Shown here: piece by piece, positions 1 to 10,492 of the stretch
Position numbering within the stretch: the stretch's first letter is position 1
Layout: each line of letters opens with the position of its first letter
Source: Calamus simplicifolius
Taxonomy: Eukaryota; Streptophyta; Magnoliopsida; Arecales; Arecaceae
Length of the DNA: 64,000 bases
Direction of reading: 5' to 3'
NCBI GenBank assembly: GCA_900491605.1
Contig: UESW01003828.1
Span: forward strand, 444,811 to 508,810
Program-made: the position numbers and the translations under genes
The notes under the pieces: generated by a model
The model's database searches: none
What the model was told of the DNA's origin: nothing
The model's input: the letters and a program-made list of their open reading frames with translations, nothing else

Positions 1-1
1 T

Positions 2-115
2 GAAGACCAAATTGCAGACATCTTCACCAAGGCACTACCCAAGGAGAAATTCATTCACTTTAGAGATTTCATGGGTATCCAAGAACAACTATTAAAGGGG
101 AGTGTTAAAAGATAA
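2..115 (+). pseudogene. Ty1/Copia polyprotein, C-terminal end (partial)
   Basis: The open frame from the window edge to the TAA at 113-115 encodes the last 37 residues of a Copia polyprotein, just after the RNase H domain. The diagnostic string IADIFTKALPKEKF is visible, followed by FRDFMGI near the stop. A purine-rich tract (AAAGGGGAG, 94-102) and an LTR-like TG follow at once, as expected at the 3' end of a Copia element. The rest of the element lies outside the window, so its integrity cannot be judged. Confidence 0.88.
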
Positions 116-237
116 TGGTTGTTAGTTTGTTAGAGTTAGTTTTTTAAATAATGAGCCTATCTTTTTATGATTTGATAGGATAGCCTTAGATGGATAAGAT
201 CATAAGAGGATTATGCTTATCTGTAGAAACAAGAAAC
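103..237 (+). mobile_element. 3' LTR of the left-edge Copia element
   Basis: The LTR begins TGTTAAAAG directly after the polypurine tract at 94-102. The right end is uncertain. I place it at the CA near 236-237 (GAAACA), because recognisable enolase sequence appears soon after. An LTR this short would suit a compact Copia lineage. The left LTR is outside the window, so the boundaries cannot be checked by LTR comparison. Confidence 0.55.
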
Positions 238-1060
238 AATATTTATATGGTGATGTGCTTAATGAAACGTAATAGATCAATTTTATTATTGAGAGACAAC
301 CCTTCTTCTTCCTTGATTCCTCTTCCCAAAATAATCTGAGTTTCATGGTTCAGCAAATTGATGGGACCTCTAAAGAGTGGGGTTGGTGCAAACAAAAGGT
401 ACTGTGCTAGTAAGAACTTCGTTTCATAGCTAGCATTCACAGTTGCATTTGGCTCTGAATGTTCTGGAGTGCCTAAGTGGTTGATCATCTGATTGGATGT
501 TTATTGCTTCAGCTTGGTGCAAATGCTATATTGGCAGTATAACTTGCTGTATGCAAAGCAGGAGCTAGTGTGAAGAAGATTCCACTTTGTAAGATTCGTG
601 AGGTGGCGCAACTGTGTACTGTGGAACATAAGGTTGTGTATTATATATCTTTATTTTATTTTCTGTGATGCAGCATATCGCCAATCTTGCTGGAAACAAG
701 ACATTAGTCCTGCCTGTATCTGCATTCAATGTCATTAATGGAGGATCTCATGCAGGAAATAAGCTGGCCATGCAGGTAACCTCCTGACCACTTGCATTCA
801 GAAATTACATGCTTACAGACAATCAATTCTACTGTGCTAATCTACGTTCTGTCACATTAACAGGAATTTATGATCCTTCCTGTTGGGGCTTCCTCATTCA
901 AGGAAGCCATGAAGATGGGTGTAGAAGTATATCATCATTTGAAGATAAAAGAAAGAAAGAAAGAAAAAGAAAGAAAAGTTTATTCTTTTCAGTTATCAGA
1001 ATGTTGTCTGATTTTTGCCGATATCGCTTTTAGGCTGTCATCAAGAAGAAGTATGGTCAG

Positions 1061-2011
1061 TGATGGGCTAGTGGGCCCCCATGGGCTACAATGACAGCAT
1101 CCGGACTTGGTAACTCGGTCTTCCCTCCATCCACCACCTTTTCTCTCTCCTCCGCATGAAGCCAGCTTCTATTCGGCCTCGGCTGCCCCCTCGGCCTCGT
1201 ACGGCCTCGGCACTTGGCTGCCCCTTGGCCTCGTACGGCCTCGGCACTTGGCTGCCCCCTCGGCCTCGCACGGCCTCGGCTCCCGTCGGCCTCAGCTTCG
1301 GTCGGCCTCGGCCCCAGTCAGCCTCGGCCCCGATTGGCCTCGGTTCCGGTCGGCCTCATCCTCAGCTCCCAGCACCGAGCTCCCCTCGTCTCAGCTCTTC
1401 CACTCGACCTCGGCCTCGGCTCTTCCACTCGGCACTCGGCTGCCCCTCAGCCTCGTATGGCCTCGGCACTTGGCTGCCTCCTCGGCCTTATAAACCCGCT
1501 ACTTTGACGGGACATATCCTGCAGCCACCTACTTTGACGGACATGGCCTGCAGCCTGACAAGTCGCATGGGAGTAGGCTCCACAGCGCCTAAGACTACCA
1601 CGTAGACCCGCTAATCCACTTTCTGCCAAAATCACGGGCGGTTAACAATATACAATGGGTAGTTGTCGGTATCTATGGTGCATGCTTAGCAACTGCGCAC
1701 CCACCCGCCGCTTATTGAGCCAATCCTAACGGAAGGATTCAACTATCATCGACGAAGGGTAAGAGGGACCCCCGAACAGGTATATAAAGACCCCGACCCC
1801 CAAGGGGAGGGGGGCTGAATCTCTACTCTCTCATTCAAATCCCTGTTCTCCAAATCGCTGACTTGAGCGTCGGAGGGTCCCCACCGAAACCACTGGTCCG
1901 GGACTTTTCTTGCAGGTTTCCGGCTAAAGAAGGTGGTCCCTGCCATTCCTCTGAAGGCCTATGAAGCATTTCTGTCGCCTGACGCTCCTCAAAAGTGATT
2001 TGGCAGCAACA
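1061..2011 (+). repeat. 5' LTR of the LARD-like element
   Basis: This 951-bp LTR runs from TGATGGG to CAACA. Its first part (about 1170-1490) is rich in a CGGCCTCG-type short repeat that leaves several frames open by chance. Its last part (1490-2011) is more ordinary and matches the right LTR closely. A TATA-like box lies at 1781-1790, so transcription would start around 1810. Confidence 0.87.
1781..1790 (+). promoter_or_regulatory. TATA-like box in the 5' LTR
   Basis: TATATAAAGA lies about 220 bp before the LTR end, a usual spot for an LTR promoter. The matching position in the right LTR (near 6805) reads AAATAAAGA, so that copy of the box is degraded. Confidence 0.6.
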
Positions 2012-2033
2012 GATTGGCGTGCCAGGAAGGGGG
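2012..2033 (+). other. Primer-binding-site-like sequence
   Basis: The sequence right after the 5' LTR contains TTGGCGTGCCAGGAAGG, which resembles the primer sites of plant Gypsy elements of the Tat/Ogre type. I cannot name the tRNA with confidence. Confidence 0.5.
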
Positions 2034-2079
2034 CGGTCAGCAATGCTAGTTTGCAAATCCTCATCCTCCCTTTATCAAA

Positions 2080-2382
2080 ATGGCGGATCATAAAGATGGT
2101 GATGACCCTAGACCCAAGAAGCTTTCGCCATTTATGCTGGGGGGCACCTTTAACGGGCTGAGTAACAGAAGGCCAGCCTTCATTCCACCATCCCCACTAT
2201 CTCGAACCATTCAAGCAGAACATCCTGCCACCCTCATCCTACAAATCCAAGCATTGACGGTAACTGTCCAAAAGCTCCAGAAGCGGCGCCTGAGGGCCAC
2301 GCAACAGCGAGCAAAAGCTTTCGCTCGCTCTTTGGTCGCTACTCGAGCCAGCCATCATTATCCCGCCGAAAATCTCCAATAA
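2080..2382 (+). CDS. Gag-like N-terminal remnant, 100 aa
   Basis: The ORF begins at an ATG about 70 bp after the LTR and encodes 100 residues, starting MADHKDGDDPRPKK and ending with a basic, glutamine-rich stretch (LQKRRLRATQQRAKAF). Position and composition suit the start of a Gypsy Gag protein. No capsid core or zinc knuckle follows, because repeats replace the rest. It could also be a chance ORF. I favour a truncated gag because of its place in the element. Confidence 0.45.
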   Translation: MADHKDGDDPRPKKLSPFMLGGTFNGLSNRRPAFIPPSPLSRTIQAEHPATLILQIQALTVTVQKLQKRRLRATQQRAKAFARSLVATRASHHYPAENLQ

Positions 2383-2689
2383 GAGATCCACCGTCACCAA
2401 GCTCATCAGCAACTTAAAACTCAGAGTGCCATCACCCGTAGCCTAAGTGGCCTACTCTCCTACGGCCGGCGACGCAGGGCGAGGCCCAAGCAAGGGCACC
2501 AGCACCTCCACTCCAATCATCTTGATTTCCTGGGGGGCAGATAACAAGCGGACAGAAGTGCCTAAATTAGCAGAGGGAAACAAGGGTGCTACAAGAGCTA
2601 AGTACACACACTTAACAGTATTTCTTTGATTGATACTTGAAAATGGCATGCAGGGAAGATCGACTCTGCATCAGCATTCAAGACCAATC

Positions 2690-3555
2690 TCGCATCCCAA
2701 AGCCTAACTCCGATCGGCACTCAAAGCCCGATGTACCATTGGTACTAAAGCCCGACTACGGTCGGCACTCAAAGCCCGATGTACCATCGGCACTAAAGCC
2801 TGACTCCAGCTTGGCACTCAAAGCTCGATGTACCATCAGCACTAAAGTCCAACTCCAGCTCGGCACTCAAAGCCCATGTACCATCGGTACTAAAGCCCAA
2901 CTCCGGTCGGCACTCAAAGCCTGATGTACCATCGGCACTAAAGCCCGACTCCGGTCGGCACTCAAAGCCCGATGTACCATCGGCACTAAAGCCCGACTCT
3001 AGCTCGGCACTCAAAGCCCGATGTATCATCGGCACTAAAGCCTAACTCCAGTCGGCACTCAAAGCCCGATGTACCATCGGCACTACAGCCTGACTCCACC
3101 TCAGCACTCAAAGCCCGATGTACCATCGACACTAAAGCCCGACTCCGGTCGGCACTCAAAGCCCGATGTACCATCAGCACTAAAGCCCGACTCCAGCTTG
3201 GCACTCAAAGCCCGATGTACCATCGGCACTAAAGCCCGACTCTGGTCGGCACTCAAAGCTCGATGTACCATTGGCACTAAAGTCTGACTCTAGCTCGACA
3301 CTCAAAGCCCGATATACCATCGGCACTAAAGCCCGACTCCAGCTCGACACTCAAAGCCCGATGTACCATCGGCACTAAAGCTTGACTCCGGTCGGCACTC
3401 AAAGCCCGATGTACCATCGGCACTAAAGCTCGACTCCAGCTCAGCACTCAAAGCCTGATGTATCATCGGCACTAAAGCCCGACTCTAGTCGGCACTCAAA
3501 GCCCAATGTACCATCGGCACTAAAGCCCGACTCCAGCTTGGCACTCAAAGCCTAA
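2690..3555 (+). repeat. Tandem array A, unit about 48 bp, about 18 copies
   Basis: The unit has two halves: GGCACTCAAAGCCCGATG and, after TACCATC, GGCACTAAAGCCCGACTCC. Spacing between successive GGCACTCAAAG starts is 46-48 bp. Copies differ by scattered substitutions, mostly C/T and G/A as expected after methylation decay. Many frames stay open, but this is a product of the repeat. The array sits inside the LARD-like element where gag-pol would be expected. Confidence 0.9.
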
Positions 3556-4550
3556 TGTACCATCAGCACCTCAAGTCCGAGTCTGCCTCAGCACCTCAAG
3601 CCAGAGCTCCCCTCGGCATCCAAGACCGATGTACCATCGGTACCTCAAGCCCTAGTCTGCCTCGGCACTTCAAGCTCAAGCTCGCCTCAACCCTTCCAAG
3701 CCCGAGCTCGCCTCGGCCCTTCCAACCCGAGTCCACCTCGGCACTTCAAGCCCGAGCTCATCTCGGCATCCAAGCCCGAGCTCCCCTCGGCACCCAAGCC
3801 CGATGTACCATCAGCACCTTAAGCCCGAGCTCGCCTCGGCATCCAAGCTCGAGCTCGCCTCGGCACTCAAGTCCGAGCTCCCCTCAGCACCTAAGCCCGA
3901 TGTACCATCAGCACCTCAAGCCCGAGCTCGCCTTAGCCCTTCCAGCCTGAGCTCGCCTCAGCCCTTCCAGCTTGAGCTCACCATGGCCCTTCCAACTCGA
4001 ACTTGCCTCGGTACCTTAAGCCCGAGCTTGCCTCGGCCCTTCCAACCCGAGCTCGCCTCGGAACTTCAAGCCCGAGCTCGCCTTGGCCCTTCCAACCTGA
4101 GCTCGCCTCGACACCTCAATCTTGAGCTCGCCTCAGCCCTTTCAACCCAAGCTCGCCTTGGCACTTCAAGCTTGAGCTCGCCTTGGCACCTCAAGCCCGA
4201 GCTCGCCTCGGCCCTTCCAAGCCCGAGCTCGCCTTGGCACTCAAGCCCGAGCTCCCCTTGGCACCCAAGCTCGATGTACCATCGGTACCTCAAGCCCGAG
4301 CTCGCCTCAGCCCTTCCAGCTTGAGCTCGCCTCAGCCCTTCCAACCCGAGCTTGCCTTGGCACCTCAAGCCCGAGCTCGCCTCGGCCCTTCCAACCCGAG
4401 TCCACCTGGCACTTCAAGCCTAAGCTTGCCTCAGCCATTCCAGCCTAAGCTCGCCTCAGCCCTTCCAACCCGAGCTCGCCTCGGCACCTCAAGCCTGAGC
4501 TCGGCTTGGCCCTTCCAACCTGAGCTCGCCTTGGCACCAAAGGCCAAAGA
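3556..4550 (+). repeat. Tandem array B, unit about 25 bp, about 40 copies
   Basis: A second array follows array A directly. Its core is CGAGCTCGCCTCGGC followed by CCTTCCAACC or ACCTCAAGCC. It still carries occasional GATGTACCATC blocks from array A (near 3629, 3803, 3900 and 4273), so the two arrays share ancestry. The central GAGCTC is a palindrome in almost every unit. Conceptual translations are Pro/Ser/Ala/Arg-rich low-complexity and I do not regard them as proteins. Confidence 0.88.
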
Positions 4551-6017
4551 CTAACACCATTGGCAAAGTTCGTAGGTGCAAAGAAAAAGGCACCTAACGA
4601 CTCTCAACTCTTGGGTCACCACTCGGGCTGGCCGCAAAACCCCTGAGACAGTTTTACTATAGCCTTAGTAGCTCCATTCATCTACCTTCGTGGCCTCATT
4701 ACAACTTCAATAGCCTTATCAAAAGGCTCTCAACGGCCTCAACTTTGCCCCAGCAGCATCGTCATAGCCTCAACGGCTTCATTTCATCCTCCGAGGTCCC
4801 CTCGGCCTCCAAGGTCCCTTCGGTCTTTGGGGTCCCCTCGCCCTCGGCTTCGGACTTGTTCCCTCGGCCTCGAGCTTCCACCTCGACCTCAGCCTCAAGC
4901 TTCCGCCTCGGCCTCGACCTCTAGCATTCGCCTCTCCCTCGGCACCAAGTTCCCCTCGGCCTTGGTTTTTTTCCTCGGCCTCGTACAGTCTCGGCACCAA
5001 GCTCCCATGATGCTCAGCCCCTGTCTCCTCTCTTCTAGTGGATGCCTCAGCCCCTTGGCACTCAGCCTCGGACATGTGCCATCGGCACTCAAGCCCAAGG
5101 CCAACTCGATACCAAACACGACGCAAAGGCAAACAACTATGAAAAGCTAAGTACACTACACTTTAAGAAAAAGTTTCTTTTCATTAGTGTCTGAATGCAT
5201 TACAGAAAACTGATAAATTTAACCTTTCAAAAGGCTCTTAATGGTCCTACGATCATAAGGTCACCCCTGGGCCGGTCGCGAAACCCTAGCGGCATTTCAA
5301 GACCTATGGTCCCAGCGACCTCGAGTCATCCCTCGGGTCGGCCATGAAACCTTCGAGATAGTTCCAAAGGAGATCGAGGGCATCATGGCTAATGGATACC
5401 ACTCGGCCCAGCTAGAATATGCTCCTGAGTCGGTTCAAATCCATAACACCCCATACCCGCTTGAGTCACCTCTTGGACCAGCACACAAACACAAAGGCAA
5501 TTTTATTTCAACCCTTCTGCTTCAATAATTTTATTTCAGCCTCAATGGCTTTATCTCTGCCTCCGTGGCATTATTATAGCCTCAATAGCTCTCTCTGCCT
5601 CAGCAGCATCATTGCAGCTTCAACGGCTGTCTCTGCCTTAGCAGCATCATTACGGCCTCATCGGCTCTCTCTGCCTCAGTGGCATATTGACGGGCACCCA
5701 CATCCAAACTTTATGTCAGAAGTTGAAGACCCAAAGTCAACTCACAGTTGGAAGAAACTAACTCTCCAACTCACAATTGATGAGTATCCCCTTCCAGACT
5801 CTGCATTGGGAGAGGATTCCTGGCTATACTTAGTTAGCCAATGGACATACTAAAATTATCCAAAGCAAGGCAAAAGAAAAAAAAAAAAAGATCTCTCCAC
5901 TAGGAAGAAATCAGAACTGAAGCAAGCATGAAAGGACAAGAGCAAAGATGAAGAGTTCTACACTCCTTTCGCTTAGCTGATGTACGGCATACAAGCTCAA
6001 GGAGCCTGGGGTACATC
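4551..6017 (+). other. Rest of the LARD-like internal region
   Basis: This stretch has no retroviral domains. It contains CTCGGCCTC-rich segments (about 4790-5100) like those in the LTRs, and a looser repeat around CCTCAATGGCT / CTCTGCCTCAGCAGCAT (5540-5690). One open frame of 144 codons (5419-5853) has no recognisable domain. The 3' LTR starts at 6018. The purine run GGAGCCTGGGG just before it is a weak polypurine-tract candidate. Confidence 0.6.
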
Positions 6018-7035
6018 TGATGGGGCCAGTGGGCCCCAAAGGGCTACAATGATAGCATTTGGACTTGGCAACTCGGACTTCCCTCCGTCCACCATCTTTT
6101 CTCTCTCCTCTGCATGGAACCAGCTTTTGTTCAGCCTCGGTTTCCCCCTCGGCCTCGTACGGCCTCGGCACTCGGCTACCCCCTCAGCCTCGCACCGCCT
6201 TAGCCTCGGCTGCCCCCTCAGCCTCGCACGGCCTCGGCCTCGTACGGCCTCGGCTCTAGTCAGCCTCAGCCTCAGTCGGCCTCGGCTCTAGTTGGCCTCA
6301 GCTCCGATCGGCCTGGCCCCAGTTGGCCTTGGCTCCGGTCGGCCTCGTCCCCGGTCGGACTCGGCCCCGATCGGCCTCGGTCTCAGCTCCCAGCACCGAG
6401 CTCCCCTCGGTCTCGGCTCTTCCACTCGGCCTCGGCCTCAACTTTTTCACTCAGCACTCGGCTGCCCCCTCAGACTCGTACGGCCTTGGCACTCGGCTAC
6501 CTCCTCGGCCTTGTAGACCCGCTACTTTGACGAGACATGGCCTGCAGCCACCTACTTTGATGGAACATGGCCTACAGCCTAACAAGTCGCATGGGAGTAG
6601 GCTCCATAGTGCCTAAGACTGCCACGTAGACCCGCTAATCCACTTTCTGCCAAAATCATGGGCAGTTATCGATATACAATGGGCAGTTGTTGGTATCTAT
6701 GATGCATGCTTAGCAACTGCGCACCCACCCGCCGCTTATTGAGTCGATCCTAATGAAAGGATTCGACTATCATCGATGAAGGGTAAGAGGGACCCCCGAA
6801 TAGGTAAATAAAGACCCCAACCCCAAGGGAGAGGGGGGCTGAATCTTTACTCTCTCATTCAAATCCCTATTCTCTAAATTGCTGACTTAAGCATCGAAGG
6901 GTTCCCATCGGAACCATCGGTCCAAAACTTTTTTTGCAGATTTTTGGCTGAAGGAGGTGGTCCCTGTTATTCCTGTAAAGGCCCACGAAGCATTTCTGTC
7001 GCCTGACGCTCCTGAAAAGTGATTTGGCAGCAACA
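6018..7035 (+). repeat. 3' LTR of the LARD-like element
   Basis: This 1018-bp LTR matches the left LTR along its length, from TGATGGGG to AGCAACA, with many substitutions and small indels. That points to an old insertion. It also has the CGGCCTCG-rich section (6140-6500). Its TATA-like box is mutated. Confidence 0.87.
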
Positions 7036-7420
7036 ATCAGGATGCTACTAATGTTGGAGATGAAGGTGGTTTTGCTCCTAACATTCAGGTTTGCTGCTGA
7101 TTCTTAATGCTTCTATCTGCAAAGCAAACATTTTTCTAATGATAGAAAACATACATAATTTAGCAAGTGGTTAGATTTTCTTTTAGTCTTCTGCCTTGAG
7201 CTTGTTAATTAGGATGTGTTTGTTCTGAGGATAAAAAAGGGATAACAAGTTATAGGATCAATATTTTAAGGTGTAAATTTTGAGGGTGTAAAAGTTTTTC
7301 TAATAACTATATTTGGTTGTATTAGTGAATGAAGGATGAAATATTATAGGTATAACTTTTAACTGCATTTAGAAAGTATTAATATAAGAGATGAAAATGT
7401 TACTATATATATAGGGGGGG

Positions 7421-8091
7421 TACACTTGGTTATATTCGAATGTAGCCAAGTTTAGATTAGGCTACATTTTCTATCTTTGAATCCACACAATTCATGAGTT
7501 TTAATGATGAAAAAGTAAAAAATATGGGGTGACTTTGACATTTGTGTGGATCCAAAGATGGAGAAGATAATCGGATCTTAGACTCAGCTAGTCTCTCTCT
7601 CTCTCTTTCCCTCTCTAGACTTGGCTAAACTTGTTTGTAGCAAAGCTCAGATTTGATTGCCTCCTCCATCTTTGGATCCACAAGAATTATAGATTCCAAA
7701 GATAAAAAGGATGGAAAATATGGGTGGCTTTGTGATCCATATGGATTCTAAGATGGAGGTGACGATCAGATTTAGGCTTGACTTACATGCAAGTGTAGCC
7801 AAATCCAGCTCTTTCTTTTTTTTCTCTCTCTCTCTCTATAATATATAATACATATAATATGTAAACCATACATATTAATATAATACAAAATGTGATATAA
7901 TATAATGAGGAAAATTTGGCTATATATGAATGTAACTAAATTTAGGATTCGGCTACCTTTCTCATTCTTGGATTTTGCAGCCATTCCACGTTTTTTACTT
8001 TTTCTATCTTTGTGATCTATGAAGTAGATTCAAGAGTGAGCAAGATGATTGGATTTAGGTTTGGCTACATTCAAACGTAGCCAAGTCTACC
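7421..8091. mobile_element. MITE-like inverted-repeat cluster
   Basis: The left end (7421-7455, TACACTTGGTTATATTCG) pairs imperfectly with the reverse complement of the right end (8056-8091, ACATTCAAACGTAGCCAAG). Related pieces such as GTAGCCAAG, GACTTGGCTA and TTTGGCTATA recur near 7615, 7785 and 7915 in both orientations. The region therefore looks like two or more nested or tandem copies of a small TIR element. No coding capacity is seen. The flanking target duplication is not clear. The preceding 7089-7420 is AT-rich intron-like sequence with nothing recognisable. Confidence 0.55.
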
Positions 8092-8160
8092 TTACAATAA
8101 AATATATATTAATAATAATTAACATATATTATATTATATTATATTGTATTATATTATATA

Positions 8161-10480
8161 TAATGGGAATTTTGAGATGCTTGGAGGCATGCTTTTCAAA
8201 AACTTTAATCATTTTAAAAACAAACATCACCAAAAACCCCAATTTCTAAGATCGCCTTTATGCATTTCAAAAAGTAAATCAATTAAAATCTAAAATAAAT
8301 GAGTAAGAAAAATATCTGGATTGCTAAGTCTAATAATCTCTAAGAGGCACATAAGTTTATGCCCTCCAAAGGTGATCCACATGAGAATTGATTTGAATAA
8401 GCACTTCTATTTGCTTGCTAGAACCTTCCTAGCAGCCTTTTATCATATGCACCTTCTAATGTCTCTTTGGACTTTCTCCTCTTCAAAAGCTTTCCAATAA
8501 GCCTCTACACACTCTAGTAGCCTTCCTCTATCTTAACTTAGGGCCTTGTCTTAATATGATAGTGATATTAAGACAAAGGAAGAAGAATAGGGGAGAAGGA
8601 GGGCTTACGGGCTCTCTGTTTTTCTTTCTTTCTTTTTTGGTTCACAGAAACCCTTCTATTGCCCCCTTTAAATAGAAATGAAGGGGCAGCAATTAGAGGC
8701 TTTGGATGGAGAGAAAGGGTGCCATACAAAAGACATGAAGAGAGGGAGACGCTTTACGTGAGGAGCGCTCCTATCCACTCTAAGGGGGCGCCAAGTATCC
8801 AAGGGGTCTTCGGTTCAAACCCCACAAGCCCATAATAATCATTTAATTTATTAAATTATTTTATTAATAAATTTAAATGATATTTAATAAATTAAACTCA
8901 TTTAAATTTGAAATAAAATGGTTTAAAAAATAACTAAGGCCGGTTCAAACCCCACAAGCCCATAATAATCATTTAATTTATTAAATTATTTTATTAATAA
9001 ATTTAAATGATATTTAATAAATTAAACTCATTTAAATTTGAAATAAAATGGTTTAAAAAATAACTAAGGCCCCGTGTCAACCCGGACTAACCAAGTCAAC
9101 CCAAATTAACCAAATCAGGCTGAAATTCGAATCTAATTTGAATTTGATCATAATAAAAAATCTAGAAAAATCTTATAAATTTAGATTAAACTCTAGATAG
9201 GCTTCCTAACACATAGCTAATGTTAATTTAAGTCCAACTTAAATTTATTAGTCCAATCAGCAAGCAAATTGACCTAAACAATTAAGTCAGAAGCTCGGGT
9301 TAGCCCACATATGCTAGTATGTGATCTTGGCCAACCAATTAGAATCTAAAAATCCTAATAAAAATATTTTTAACTTTTTCAATCAATTTCCTATTGTATG
9401 TGACCCTCTAGGTTCCTCATTTAGCCAGCAATAGGTTTTGGTTTAGCCCAATTATGTATCTGACTATCTGAATAGGTCAAATCGGACTAACTTAAACTGT
9501 CAATCTGGACTAACCTTCAAATTGACTTATAAAATCAATCTAATTGATTCATAAAAACCTATAAGATAAGATTGATGTCTAGCAATGTGTCATGCCTACC
9601 CAGAAGAAATTTGATAGAAATTATCAAAATATCTTTTAGTGGCAAGTTACCGTGCAATTCAATCCTTCAATGTTTCTTTAACCCGATTAAGTGATGGGCA
9701 TGGATAAATGTCAAACCCTCATACTTAGTCCATTTGAATCTCTAATCATTAATGAAGACTCAATCGATGATAAATTAGAAAACTTTTTCAAATTTCATCA
9801 TGCTTTGATCAAAGATTTTCTGAGTCAACATGTGATGAGATTACTTAGGATAAATACTCCTCTTATTAGGAGTTATCAATTCCTTGTTGACCTACTGATT
9901 ACCTTCATACACAATCCTCCATATCCAGCATCACCCCGTATATGACCTTTTATTATGAATAAATATGAACTAAAATATGGATTCATGTGCACAAGATACT
10001 ATGGCGGTCTTAGGTCTAAGGATTACTTACACAACTCTCACTTAGAGAACAATCTATTATGACAAGTAAGTAAAACTTCTATTTGATGTTCTCTGTTGAA
10101 TCAATTTAGTAAACTCATAACCTAATGAGGACCCACATCTTTGTATTAGTGTCCCTACACAAGTGGTCATGAGATCAACCATCCTCACAATCAAGCATAC
10201 ATAAGATGTGCTAGTCTATCCAGATTCATCGATCCCCAAATTCATGATCCTATGACTAAGAATGTTCTAGATTAGGGTTTATAGGTTTTAGGTCTCACTG
10301 TTATCTCTGTAACCCTAAAAACATTGCCTTATTCTATGGGGTTCATCATAAAAAATATAAGACACAGCATATGATGAAATATAAAATTACCTTTATTATC
10401 ATTCTTGAGTTGAGAGAAATTATAAATTTTTTCACTGTTACAACAACTGTAATTGGCTTTTAGGGCATAATTCTTTTAAT
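8161..10480 (-). repeat. 3' LTR of Copia-1
   Basis: The left edge (GGAATTTTGAGATGCTTGG, about 8164) matches 33125 onward, where the 5' LTR abuts the primer site. The right edge lies at the GGGCATAATTC block just before CTCCCACTTA (about 10481), which is the reverse complement of a Copia polypurine tract. A length near 2.3 kb is long for Copia but the second Copia here also has LTRs of 2 kb. It includes an exact 130-bp tandem duplication. Confidence 0.8.
8811..9070. repeat. Exact 130-bp tandem duplication inside the Copia-1 LTR
   Basis: Positions 8811-8940 and 8941-9070 read the same, starting CGGTTCAAACCCCACAAGCC and ending TAACTAAGGC. No difference was seen over the AT-rich body, so the duplication is recent or an assembly artefact. 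The surrounding LTR is old. Confidence 0.95.
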
Positions 10481-10492
10481 CTCCCACTTACA

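Larger units (their letters stand above)
1061..7035 (+). mobile_element. Non-autonomous LTR retrotransposon (LARD-like) inserted in the enolase exon
   Basis: Two related long direct repeats bound the element, at 1061-2011 and 6018-7035, both beginning TGATGGG and ending GCAGCAACA. The flanks are GTCAG (1056-1060) and ATCAG (7036-7040), a 5-bp target duplication with one mismatch. Joining the flanks restores enolase reading, which fixes the borders. The inside carries a primer-binding-like site, a short gag-like ORF and long tandem repeats. I saw no protease, reverse transcriptase or integrase. The element must therefore have depended on a relative for its proteins. Strand is set by the primer site next to the left LTR and by the gag-like ORF. 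Confidence 0.9.
342..7088 (+). pseudogene. ENO: Enolase (2-phosphoglycerate hydratase) pseudogene, internal exons only
   Basis: Enolase converts 2-phosphoglycerate to phosphoenolpyruvate in glycolysis. Five exon pieces match plant enolase: about 342-398 (MVQQIDGTSKEWGWCKQK), 513-588 (LGANAILAV then LAVCKAGA), 674-775 (NVINGGSHAGNKLAMQ), 864-944 (EFMILPVGASSFKEAMKMG), and a split exon 1034-1060 plus 7041-7088 (AVIKKKYGQ then DATNVGDEGGFAPNIQ). Together they cover roughly residues 90-220 of a protein of about 445. Lesions: TAA replaces the expected Ser codon in the 513-588 exon. The donor after 944 reads AT instead of GT. A 6-kb LTR element sits inside the last exon. The catalytic C-terminal half was not found anywhere in the window. 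Family assignment is firm, and loss of function is firm. Confidence 0.93.

Noticed and set aside
1107..1605. Overlapping frames in the LTR at 1107-1605 and at 5980-6616
   Set aside because: The CGGCCTCG repeat keeps frames open. The same frames appear in both LTRs and have no domain.
2793..4554. Pro/Ser/Ala-rich frames resembling extensin-like cell-wall proteins
   Set aside because: They lie in tandem arrays A and B of the LARD-like element, shift frame between units, and have no signal peptide.
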